A stretch of DNA of 64,000 nucleotides from Caulobacter ginsengisoli (GTDB lineage: Bacteria > Pseudomonadota > Alphaproteobacteria > Caulobacterales > Caulobacteraceae). The notes below the pieces were generated by a model. That model was not told the DNA's origin. It searched no databases and worked only from the letters and a program-made list of their open reading frames with translations. Shown piece by piece: positions 57,183-64,000 of this stretch. The stretch spans positions 124,001-188,000 of the forward strand of contig NZ_JAUSVS010000008.1 of the NCBI RefSeq assembly GCF_030814835.1, in the 5' to 3' direction. Each line of letters begins with the position of its first letter. Positions within the stretch are counted from its first letter, which is position 1. A program made the position numbers and the translations under genes.

Positions 57183-57514
57183 GCCGGCAAGGCTTCAAGA
57201 TGGATGGGGGCGAAGGGCTCGCGGCCGCGTTGCTGGACGGTGATGTCGACGTCACAGCCCAGCCTGGTCAGCATGCGCATGATGCGTTCCACCGAGACAT
57301 CGCGGAACTGCCCCTTCAGCATCCGGGAGATATCCGGCTGAGAGACGCCGGTGATCCGTCCCGCCTCGCTCTGGCTGAGCTTGCGGTCGCTGATGGTATC
57401 CTGCATCCGGCTGACCAGTTGCGCCTTGAGCAGATGAGCTTCGGCGTCGGGAAAGTTCAGGTCCTCAAAAATATTGCCCGCGCTTTCGCGAACCCCGTTG
57501 TCGTCGGTCATCAC
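57179..57514 (-). CDS. XRE-family antitoxin (HigA-like)
   Basis: 111 residues with a helix-turn-helix (LSQSEAGRITGVSQPDISRMLKGQFRDVSVERIMRMLTRLGCDVDI) in the central part, typical of XRE-type antitoxins that accompany Gp49-like toxins. It should neutralise the toxin encoded just before it and repress the operon, probably at the palindrome at 57886-57901. Overlaps the toxin gene (ATGA). Confidence 0.88.
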   Translation of the reverse strand: MMTDDNGVRESAGNIFEDLNFPDAEAHLLKAQLVSRMQDTISDRKLSQSEAGRITGVSQPDISRMLKGQFRDVSVERIMRMLTRLGCDVDITVQQRGREPFAPIHLEALPA

Positions 57515-57876
57515 GCACCTCCTCTGGTCTTGTAGTCTTCCTCGGCCGCCTTGAGCCTGCGCTTCATCTTCTCGATGTCCGCCGGAGGCGTCTTTACCCC
57601 GGTCTTGGACTTCTTCTGGAACGCGTGCAGGACGTAGACCGCGTCGGCGAATTTGACCGTGTAGACGGCGCGATAGGTGTCCCCGTCATGGTCATCGACG
57701 ATTTCCAACACTCCGGCTCCGCCAAACCCTTTCAGCGGTTTGGCGTTGGCGTGCTTACCGCCCGTTTGCGCGAGGTAGAGCGCAAAGCCCATGGCGTCCT
57801 GCACCGGATCGGGAAAGGCGCACAGATCGTCGTAGCTTGAGCCGACCCAGGCGACAGGCTTTGAGGTCTTCGTCAC
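57511..57876 (-). CDS. Gp49/HigB-like toxin (RelE/ParE superfamily)
   Basis: 121 residues: MGFALYLAQTGGKHANAKPLKGFGGAGVLEIVDDHDGDTYRAVYTVKFADAVYVLHAFQKKSKTG is the phage-derived Gp49 toxin domain, where the conserved K-KS and F residues lie near the C-terminus. Members cleave translated mRNA. The toxin precedes the antitoxin, the HigBA order. GTG start. Confidence 0.88.
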   Translation of the reverse strand: MTKTSKPVAWVGSSYDDLCAFPDPVQDAMGFALYLAQTGGKHANAKPLKGFGGAGVLEIVDDHDGDTYRAVYTVKFADAVYVLHAFQKKSKTGVKTPPADIEKMKRRLKAAEEDYKTRGGA

Positions 57877-57885
57877 CTATGCATT

Positions 57886-57901
57886 ATGGTGGAACCACCA
57901 T
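57886..57901. promoter_or_regulatory. 16-bp perfect palindrome, HigA operator candidate
   Basis: ATGGTGGAACCACCAT lies 10 bp before the toxin start codon and near the stop of lysR on the other side. A perfect palindrome at this distance is the normal site of antitoxin autorepression. Confidence 0.65.
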
Positions 57902-57918
57902 GGAAACTCAAGCCGACC

Positions 57919-58875
57919 TCACACGACCGCCGCCACCGCATGCAGCTGCTCGCGCATCCAGTCCACCGCCGGCTCCGACAGCCGGTCGCGCAGGAACATC
58001 AGCGTCGCGTCCACCTGCGGTGAGGGATAGGGCGGCTCGATCAGGCGCAGCCGGCCGCCGGCCGAGGACATGGTGGCGATCCGGCGGGGGATCATGGCGG
58101 CCATCTCGGTGCGGGCGACCACGGCCAGGGCCGAATACATGTCCGGCACGGTGATGCCGACCCGCTGGCGCAGCCCGGCATGTTCCAGGGCCGACTCGAA
58201 GGCGCCCAGATCCTTGTAGCTGGGACGCAGGCCCAGGACCGTGGCCTCGGTGATCGGGAAGGGCGTGCGGCGCTCGACCATCACATGCGGCACCGAGACC
58301 AGCCGCTCCAGGGTGTAGGGCCCGTCGGCCAGAGGCCCCAGCGGCCCCGCCACCCAGACCATCTCGTCGGAGAGCAGGTTCTCGGTCAGGAAGCGCTCGG
58401 GGGCGAACTGCACGCCGCTGATCAGGAAGTCGACCCGGCGGGCGTCGAGCTGTTCCAGCAGGTCCGCGCCGGTCTCGGTGATGGCCAGTTCGGCGCCGGG
58501 CGCCTGCTGGGCCAGGGCGGCGACCAGGCCGGGGACCAGCACCGCGCAGCCATAGGCGCCGGTGGCGATGGCGAAGCGGCGGCGGGTGGTGGCGGGGTCG
58601 AAGTCGGAGGGCGAGAGGGCCGCGCCCAGCTGATTGAGGGCCGAATGGATCTGCGGTCCCAGCTCCAGGGCCCGAGGGGTGGGGGTCATGCCGTGCGCCC
58701 CGCGCAGCAGCAGCTCATCGCCCAGGGCGTAGCGCAGGCGGTTCAGGGCGTGGCTGACCGCCGATTGCGACAGGCCCAGCCGCTGGCCGGCCCGGGTGAC
58801 GTTGCGCTCCTCGAGCAGCACGTCCAGCACCCGCAGCAGGTTGAGGTCCAGGCTGGTGATATGCGCGACATTCAT
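57919..58875 (-). CDS. LysR family transcriptional regulator
   Basis: 318 residues. N-terminal winged helix (LDLNLLRVLDVLLEERNVTRAGQRLGLSQSAVSHALNRLRYALGDELLLRG), then the periplasmic-binding-like effector domain; it resembles the NodD/NahR branch. It is divergent from emrA with 124 bp between, so it probably controls the efflux genes. The upstream sequence contains T-rich TTATCATTTTTCTCAT, but no clear T-N11-A box can be fixed. Confidence 0.9.
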   Translation of the reverse strand: MNVAHITSLDLNLLRVLDVLLEERNVTRAGQRLGLSQSAVSHALNRLRYALGDELLLRGAHGMTPTPRALELGPQIHSALNQLGAALSPSDFDPATTRRRFAIATGAYGCAVLVPGLVAALAQQAPGAELAITETGADLLEQLDARRVDFLISGVQFAPERFLTENLLSDEMVWVAGPLGPLADGPYTLERLVSVPHVMVERRTPFPITEATVLGLRPSYKDLGAFESALEHAGLRQRVGITVPDMYSALAVVARTEMAAMIPRRIATMSSAGGRLRLIEPPYPSPQVDATLMFLRDRLSEPAVDWMREQLHAVAAVV

Positions 58876-58999
58876 TTCAGACGTGACGACTTATCATTTT
58901 TCTCATGCAGGGTCGCACCCTATCTAGCAACCTGCGGAACGGCCGGGACCCCGGCCCGTTCGGCCGCATCACACCCGCAAGCCCAGAAGGATTGGCGCT

Positions 59000-60094
59000 T
59001 TGAGCGACGTCGAAGGCTATTCCGCCATCGCGGAGTCCACCGAGAAGACCGCCGCCGACGGCAGCCGCGAGGCCTGGCTGCGCCGCTGGCGCTGGCCGCT
59101 GATCCTAGGCGGGCCGCTGCTGATCGCGCTGGTCGTCTGGATCGTCATCGCCAACGGCGGCAAGGCCGTCAGCACCGACAACGCCTATGTGCAGATCGCC
59201 AAGGCCCCGGTAGCGGCAAGCATCGGCGGCCGGGTCATCGCCGTCTATGTGCATGAGAACGAGCGGGTGAAGGCCGGCCAGGTCCTGTTCCGCATCGACA
59301 GCCGCGACGCCAGCGCCGCCGAGGCCCAGGCCGCCGCCGACGTCGCCAATGCCCAGCAGGCGGTCGGCTCGCTGCGCGCCGTCTATCTGCAGGCCCAGAC
59401 CAAGGTCGCGGCCGCCAGGGTCAACCTGGACTTCATCCAAAAGGACGCCGTCCGGGTCAAGGCGCTGGTGGCCGCCGGCGTGAACTCCGACCAGGACCTC
59501 GACACGGCCAACCGCAAGGTGCGCGAGGCCGCCTACACGCTGATCTCGGCCCAGCGCGAGGCCGATGTCGCCCTGGCCAACCTGGGCGGCGATCGCGGCA
59601 GCCAGCCGCAGGTCCAGGCCGCCCTGGCCAGGCTGCAGCGCACCCGCATCGCCGTCTCCAACACCGAGGTCGTGGCCCTGACCGACGGTGTCGTCACCCG
59701 CGTCGACCAGCTGCCGGTCGGCAGCTACGTCAATCCGGCTCAGACGGTGTTCTGGCTGATCACCGGCCAGCCCTGGGTCGAGGCCAACTTCAAGGAAAAC
59801 CAGCTGGCCAGGATGCGGGTCGGCCAACCGGTGACCATCAAGCTCGACGCCGATCCGGGCCTCAGGCTCAAGGGCCGCGTCGCCAGCTTCAGCCCCGGCA
59901 CCGGCGCGGTCTTCTCCGCCCTGCCGGCCCAGAACGCCACCGGCAACTGGGTCAAGGTCACCCAGCGCCTGCCCGTCCGCATCGTCTTCGATCAGCCGCC
60001 GCCGGACATCGCCACCCGGGCGGGTCTCTCCGCCTCGGTCACGGTCGATGTGCGCAGCCCAAACTCTCGTGCTTCTGGGCCGCGCGGCAAGTGA
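59000..60094 (+). CDS. emrA: HlyD/EmrA family membrane fusion protein
   Basis: 364 residues. N-terminal anchor (WPLILGGPLLIALVVWIVIANGG) after a 30-residue cytoplasmic tail; biotinyl-lipoyl-like halves (VAASIGGRVIAVYVHENERVKAGQVLFRID) around a long coiled-coil hairpin, then VVALTDGVVTRVDQLPVGSYV and NFKENQLARMRVGQPV. It bridges the EmrB-type pump and the outer-membrane channel. TTG start with AAGGA upstream. GTGA overlap with the next gene. Confidence 0.9.
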   Translation: MSDVEGYSAIAESTEKTAADGSREAWLRRWRWPLILGGPLLIALVVWIVIANGGKAVSTDNAYVQIAKAPVAASIGGRVIAVYVHENERVKAGQVLFRIDSRDASAAEAQAAADVANAQQAVGSLRAVYLQAQTKVAAARVNLDFIQKDAVRVKALVAAGVNSDQDLDTANRKVREAAYTLISAQREADVALANLGGDRGSQPQVQAALARLQRTRIAVSNTEVVALTDGVVTRVDQLPVGSYVNPAQTVFWLITGQPWVEANFKENQLARMRVGQPVTIKLDADPGLRLKGRVASFSPGTGAVFSALPAQNATGNWVKVTQRLPVRIVFDQPPPDIATRAGLSASVTVDVRSPNSRASGPRGK

Positions 60095-61617
60095 ACCAGG
60101 TCATCGATCCCCGGGACAAGGCCAACCGCTGGCCGATCACCATCTCGATCATGCTGGCGACGGTGATGAACTCGCTGGACACCACCATCGCCAACGTCGC
60201 CCTGCCGCACATCCAGGGCAGCGTCTCGGCATCGTCGGACCAGATCACCTGGGTGCTGACCAGCTATATCGTCGCCGCCGCCCTGGTGACGCCGATGACC
60301 GGCTGGCTGGCCGCGCGGCTGGGCCGCAAGCGGCTGTTCCTGATCTCGATCAGCGGCTTCACCATCACCTCGATGCTGTGCGGCATCGCCACCAGCCTGC
60401 CCGAGATCGTGCTGTTCCGCCTGCTGCAGGGCGTGTTCGGCGCGGCCCTGATCCCGCTCAGCCAGGCGGTGCTGCTCGACATCAACCCGCCCGAACAGCA
60501 CGGCCAGGCCATGGCCATCTGGGGGGCCGGCGCCATCCTCGGTCCCGTGCTAGGCCCCGCGCTGGGCGGCTGGCTGACCGAATCCCTGAACTGGCGCTGG
60601 GTGTTCTTCATCAACCTGCCGGTCGGCATCCTGGCCCTGCTGGGCGTGTGGTTCTTCATCCGGGGCGACAGGGGCGAGCCGCCCCGCAAGTTCGACTTCC
60701 TGGGCTTCGGCGCCCTGGTCCTCTTCATCGGCGGCTTCCAGATGACCCTGGACCGCGGCCCCGGCGAGGACTGGTTCAGCTCGCCGGAAATCTGGACCGA
60801 GGCCCTGATCGCCCTGGCCGGGCTGTGGATCTTCGTCGCCCACACCCTGACCGCCGAGCACCCCTTCTTCGACCGCCGGCTGGCCCGGGACCGCAATTTC
60901 CTGACCGCCAGCATCTTCGGCTTCTTCATCGGCATCCTGCTGTTCTCGACCATGGCCCTGCTGCCGCCGATGATGCAGAACCTGCTCGGCTATCCGGTGC
61001 TGACCTCCGGCATCGTCAGCATGCCGCGCGGCATCGGCTCACTCATCGCCATGTTCGTGGTCGGCCAACTTGTTGGGCGAGTAGACACCCGCCTCATCCT
61101 GATGACGGGCCTGTCGATCAGCAGCGTCGCCCTCTGGCAGATGATGCATTTCGACCTCTCCATGACCCCCGAGCCGCTGGTCATCTCCGGCTTCATCCAG
61201 GGCCTGGGCATCGGCATGATCTTCGTGCCGCTCAGCACCCTGGCCTTCGCCACCCTGTCGCCGGAGCTGCGGGCCGAGGGCTCGTCGGTTTTCACCCTGA
61301 TCCGCAACATGGGGGCCAGCGCCGGCATCTCGATCATGCAGGCCCTGGTGGTCTTCCACACCCGCACGGTGGGGGCGGGGCTCAGCGAGCACATCGACCC
61401 GTCCAGCCCGGCGGTCCAGGCCGCCCTGCCCGGCCGGCTCGACACCGCCGGCGGGCTGATGGGCCTGGAGGGCGAAATCACCCGCCAGGCGACGATGATC
61501 GCCTATATCGACGACTTCAAACTGATGCTGATCGTCACCGTCCTGTGCATGCCCATGCTGCTGCTCATGCGCAAACCCAAGCTCCATGGAGGACCCCGCC
61601 ATGTCGAGGTTGAATAG
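60091..61617 (+). CDS. emrB: DHA2-family MFS efflux pump (EmrB/QacA)
   Basis: 508 residues with 14 membrane spans. DHA2 motifs: LDTTIANVALPHIQGSVSAS, WVLTSYIVAAALVTPMTGWLAARLGRKR, and WGAGAILGPVLGPALGGWL (motif C). A proton-driven exporter of drugs or hydrophobic compounds, working with the EmrA and NodT proteins encoded on either side. GTG start overlapping the emrA stop; its 3' end overlaps nodT by 17 bp. Confidence 0.92.
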   Translation: MNQVIDPRDKANRWPITISIMLATVMNSLDTTIANVALPHIQGSVSASSDQITWVLTSYIVAAALVTPMTGWLAARLGRKRLFLISISGFTITSMLCGIATSLPEIVLFRLLQGVFGAALIPLSQAVLLDINPPEQHGQAMAIWGAGAILGPVLGPALGGWLTESLNWRWVFFINLPVGILALLGVWFFIRGDRGEPPRKFDFLGFGALVLFIGGFQMTLDRGPGEDWFSSPEIWTEALIALAGLWIFVAHTLTAEHPFFDRRLARDRNFLTASIFGFFIGILLFSTMALLPPMMQNLLGYPVLTSGIVSMPRGIGSLIAMFVVGQLVGRVDTRLILMTGLSISSVALWQMMHFDLSMTPEPLVISGFIQGLGIGMIFVPLSTLAFATLSPELRAEGSSVFTLIRNMGASAGISIMQALVVFHTRTVGAGLSEHIDPSSPAVQAALPGRLDTAGGLMGLEGEITRQATMIAYIDDFKLMLIVTVLCMPMLLLMRKPKLHGGPRHVEVE

Positions 61618-63034
61618 ACTCCTGGCCGGGGCCGCCCTTGCGTCGCTGCTCAGCGCCTGCGCCACCGTCGGCCCCGACTTCCAGACCCCCGCCGCGCCCA
61701 CGACCCGAGGCTACGCCATGGCCGGCGATGCCCAGCCGGCGTCCGTGCGGCTCAGCCCCGAGACCCGCGTCGCTGGCCCCTGGTGGCAGGCCCTGGGCTC
61801 GTCCGACCTCGACACGGTCATCCGCCAGGCCCTGGCGGGCAGCCCCAGCATCGCCGAAGCCCAGGCCAATCTCGACAGGGCCCGGGCCGACGCCCGCGCC
61901 GTCTCGGGCGCCGCCGCCCCGCAGGCGGACCTCAAGGCCGACGGCCAGCGCGAGCGGATCAACACCGCCGCCTTCGGCTTCTCGGGCTTTCCCAGCCCGA
62001 CCATCAACCTGTTCTCGGTCGGGGCGAACATCAGCTACGACCTCGACCTGTTCGGCGGCCAGAAGCGGGCCAACGAGGCGGCCGGGGCCCGGGCCGACGC
62101 CGAGGCCCGCCGCGCCGACGCCGCCTATCTCAGCCTGACCGGCAATGTCGCCCTGCAGGCGGTGCGGGTCGCGTCCCTGCGCGCCCAGATCGCCGCCGCC
62201 GAGCAGACCGTGGCCGACGACCGCGCCCTGATCGACATCATCGCCAGGGCCGAGCGGGCCGGCGGCGCGGCCAGGGCCTCCGCCGCCCCGGCCGAAAGCC
62301 AGCTGGCCAAGGACCAGGCCAAACTGCCGCCGCTGAACCAACTGCTGGCCCAGGCCCGCCACCAGCTGGCGTTGCTGTCGGGCAAGGCCCCGGCCGACTG
62401 GACCGCGCCGGACTTCGACATGGCCGGCTTCACGGTCCCGGCCGATGTCCCGGTCACCCTGCCCTCCAGCCTGGTCCGCGTCCGCCCCGACATCCGCGCC
62501 GCCGAGGCCGATCTGCACGCCGCCACCGCCGACATCGGCGTGGCGACGGCCGCCCTCTATCCGGACATCAAGCTCAGCGCCGGCCTGACCCAGAGCGCCA
62601 TCAAGCCCGGCGACCTGTTCGGCTATGACGCCAGCGGCTGGAATCTCGGCGCCGGCCTGACCGCGCCTTTGCTGAATGGCGGAACCTTGAAGGCCCGCAA
62701 AGACGCGGCTGAAGCGGAAGCCCGCGCCGCCATGGCCCGCTACCAGCGGACCGTGCTGACCGCCTTCACCCAGGTTTCCGACGTGCTGAGCGCGCTGGCC
62801 AACGACGAGGCCAACATTGTGGCCCTCACCCGCCAGGTCGACGCCGGCGAGCGCGAGATCCGTTCGGCGCAGACGGCCTGGAAGCTGGGGGGCGGCACGC
62901 TCTACGACGTGGTCGACGCCCGCCGTCGCCTCGGCGAGGCCCGGGTGGACCTGGCCGAGGCTCGCGGCCAGAAGCTCTACGACCTGGTCCGGCTCTACGC
63001 CGCCACGGCCACCGACTGGCGGGCCGCCGCCTAG
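61601..63034 (+). CDS. Outer-membrane efflux lipoprotein, NodT/OprM family
   Basis: 477 residues from ATG 61601 with GGAGG at 61588. Lipobox LLSAC near residue 20, then two OEP repeats: WWQALGSSDLDTVIRQALAGSPSIAEAQANL and the second with LTAPLLNGGTLKARKDAAEAEA, plus VRPDIRAAEADLHAATADIGVATAALYPDIKL. It forms the TolC-like channel for the EmrAB pump. The stop shares CTAG with that of the convergent gene. Confidence 0.92.
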   Translation: MSRLNRLLAGAALASLLSACATVGPDFQTPAAPTTRGYAMAGDAQPASVRLSPETRVAGPWWQALGSSDLDTVIRQALAGSPSIAEAQANLDRARADARAVSGAAAPQADLKADGQRERINTAAFGFSGFPSPTINLFSVGANISYDLDLFGGQKRANEAAGARADAEARRADAAYLSLTGNVALQAVRVASLRAQIAAAEQTVADDRALIDIIARAERAGGAARASAAPAESQLAKDQAKLPPLNQLLAQARHQLALLSGKAPADWTAPDFDMAGFTVPADVPVTLPSSLVRVRPDIRAAEADLHAATADIGVATAALYPDIKLSAGLTQSAIKPGDLFGYDASGWNLGAGLTAPLLNGGTLKARKDAAEAEARAAMARYQRTVLTAFTQVSDVLSALANDEANIVALTRQVDAGEREIRSAQTAWKLGGGTLYDVVDARRRLGEARVDLAEARGQKLYDLVRLYAATATDWRAAA

Positions 63035-63849
63035 CAGCCCGGCGGCGGCCCGACCCGGGCTATCCTGGCGGTCTTGGTCGAACCGTCGGGCAGGGTCTCC
63101 AGGCCCTCGAAGCGGATCGTCCAGCCGTCTTTGGTCGACAGCAGACTCTCGGTGCGGACGATCTTGTGCCGACCGCTGTCGACGTTGACATAGTCCAACT
63201 GATGCACGACCCGTACCTGGCAGGTCGCCGGATCGTAGTCGCTGAAGGTTGTGGTCCGGGTCAGCCGGACGCCGCCGCCAACGTCGCTGGCGGGCTCGGT
63301 CTCGCTGCCTAGCGCCACCGCGCCCCGATGTTGCAACAGGGCGATCCTGGCCAGGTCCGGCGCCGCCCAGCGGGCCGCCACCAGGACCGGCGACTCGGTC
63401 TCGAACCGCATCTGTACCGAGTTGAAGACCGCATTGTCGGGCATGGCCAGCCACTTGCGCAGCTTGGCGGTGATCAGCGGCTCGGCCTTGTCGGCATTGA
63501 GCACCTGGATCGGCGTCCCCTGCCGGCTGGTGACGGCTTCGACCGGGATGTCGAACCAGGCCCGGTCCCACATCGCATCCACGCCGCCTGGCTCATTGGG
63601 CGTCAGGGCTCCGCCCTGGCGGGTGGTGATGATCTTCAGGCCGTTGGTCCTGATCTCCAGAACCTCCACGGAGAAGTTCTGCCGTTCAGCGGTCTCCTGG
63701 CCGGCGGCGTCCCGGTTCAGATGTTCGACCGTGTAGCTGTAACGGTCGCCCACCTGGTCGGGCCGGGTCTGGATGGTGATCTTGGCCGGAGTGGCCAGCG
63801 CCGGCCCCGACAGCAGGGTCAGGGCCAACAGGACGGCGGCAAATTTCAT
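63031..63849 (-). CDS. Exported protein of unknown function
   Basis: 272 residues from ATG 63849 (signal peptide MKFAAVLLALTLLSGPALA). The mature part is beta-rich (TIQTRPDQVGDRYSYTVEHLNRD, FSVEVLEIRTNGLKIITTRQGG, VNVDSGRHKIVRTESLLSTKDGW) and ends with a GPPPGC tail. No family recognised; similar Ig-like or lipid-binding periplasmic proteins are common. The frame continues upstream to 63873, but the signal peptide sets the start. Confidence 0.7.
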   Translation of the reverse strand: MKFAAVLLALTLLSGPALATPAKITIQTRPDQVGDRYSYTVEHLNRDAAGQETAERQNFSVEVLEIRTNGLKIITTRQGGALTPNEPGGVDAMWDRAWFDIPVEAVTSRQGTPIQVLNADKAEPLITAKLRKWLAMPDNAVFNSVQMRFETESPVLVAARWAAPDLARIALLQHRGAVALGSETEPASDVGGGVRLTRTTTFSDYDPATCQVRVVHQLDYVNVDSGRHKIVRTESLLSTKDGWTIRFEGLETLPDGSTKTARIARVGPPPGC

Positions 63850-63912
63850 CGGTGGGCTCCGGGGGTCACTCATCTGGGCAGCTTGCCCCGGAGCCGATCG
63901 ACAAGCCAGCCG

Positions 63913-64000
63913 TCAGGCCGCTTCCTCCTGGCGCATCTCAACACCCCAGGCGAAGTCCGGATAGAACCGGGCCATCCCCCGCGCCGCATAGGCCACCAGG
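63913..64000 (-). CDS. Partial CDS, C-terminal 28 residues
   Basis: The TGA at 63913-63915 ends a minus-strand frame that enters from beyond the right edge, ending in FYPDFAWGVEMRQEEAA. The product cannot be identified. Confidence 0.5.
   Translation of the reverse strand, partial: LVAYAARGMARFYPDFAWGVEMRQEEAA

Noticed and set aside
59000..63034. emrA-emrB-nodT as the type I secretion system of the RTX protein
   Set aside because: The pump is an MFS protein, not an ABC transporter, and the locus is more than 30 kb away with its own LysR regulator.

Overview
The window is GC-rich and densely coded (about 68 genes, mostly 0-100 bp apart, many start/stop overlaps of the ATGA type, frequent GTG and TTG starts). 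Gene content points to an alphaproteobacterium, most likely of the Caulobacterales (Caulobacter/Phenylobacterium-like): COQ7-type ubiquinone hydroxylase, MJ0042 zinc-ribbon/DUF3426 gene divergent from ftsEX, an EmrA-EmrB-NodT efflux set, and argH-lipoprotein-lysA order. The genus is inferred from content, not proven.

Layout. 1-6.8 kb: an MpaB/DUF2236 oxygenase, a 1118-residue protein of unknown function, small soluble or exported proteins, and a membrane PAS-receiver protein without a kinase core. 6.8-12.4 kb: a type I restriction-modification operon (hsdM-hsdS-hsdR) lying between two 27-bp direct repeats, one directly abutting the 3' end of tRNA-Leu(CAA), so it looks like a small tRNA-anchored island. 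12.5-16.8 kb: CAP-domain protein, DUF1223 protein, fatty acid desaturase, YbaK, and a broken SnoaL-like gene. 16.8-27.8 kb: tyrosine/homogentisate catabolism on the minus strand (hpd ... iaaA-like, hmgA, a 90-aa protein, FAH-type hydrolase, marR), with a giant 24-repeat ELWxxDGT plus RTX protein between hpd and the rest.

27.9-41 kb: envelope proteins, a LPG-synthase-like membrane protein, thioesterase, aspartic protease, hybrid histidine kinase, DedA/YqaA, dsbB-coq7, a 299-bp long-inverted-repeat element, PilZ, HNH nuclease, a 37-aa membrane peptide divergent from a TetR gene, GluQ-RS, EamA, GNAT and cold-shock protein. 41-48 kb: a TlpA-like thioredoxin head-to-head with argH, an LptM-like lipoprotein, lysA, enoyl-CoA hydratase, Excalibur protein, GlcG-like protein and a flavin amine oxidase whose upstream region shares a 13-mer with that of hpd. 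48-52.3 kb: CPBP protease, AraC, an intact parDE pair, a TetR/SRPBCC pair with two matching palindromic operators, and a decayed second parDE copy. 52.3-64 kb: hpt, MJ0042/DUF3426, ftsE and ftsX split by an inverted-repeat element, YdcF-like and PlsC proteins, a HigBA-type toxin-antitoxin, and LysR divergent from emrA-emrB-nodT.

The strongest candidates for something undescribed are the 1118-aa protein, the giant ELWxxDGT/RTX protein embedded in the tyrosine pathway, the tRNA-anchored restriction cassette, and the parDE-remnant/TetR-SRPBCC segment. No CRISPR array, intact insertion sequence, rRNA or prophage was seen.
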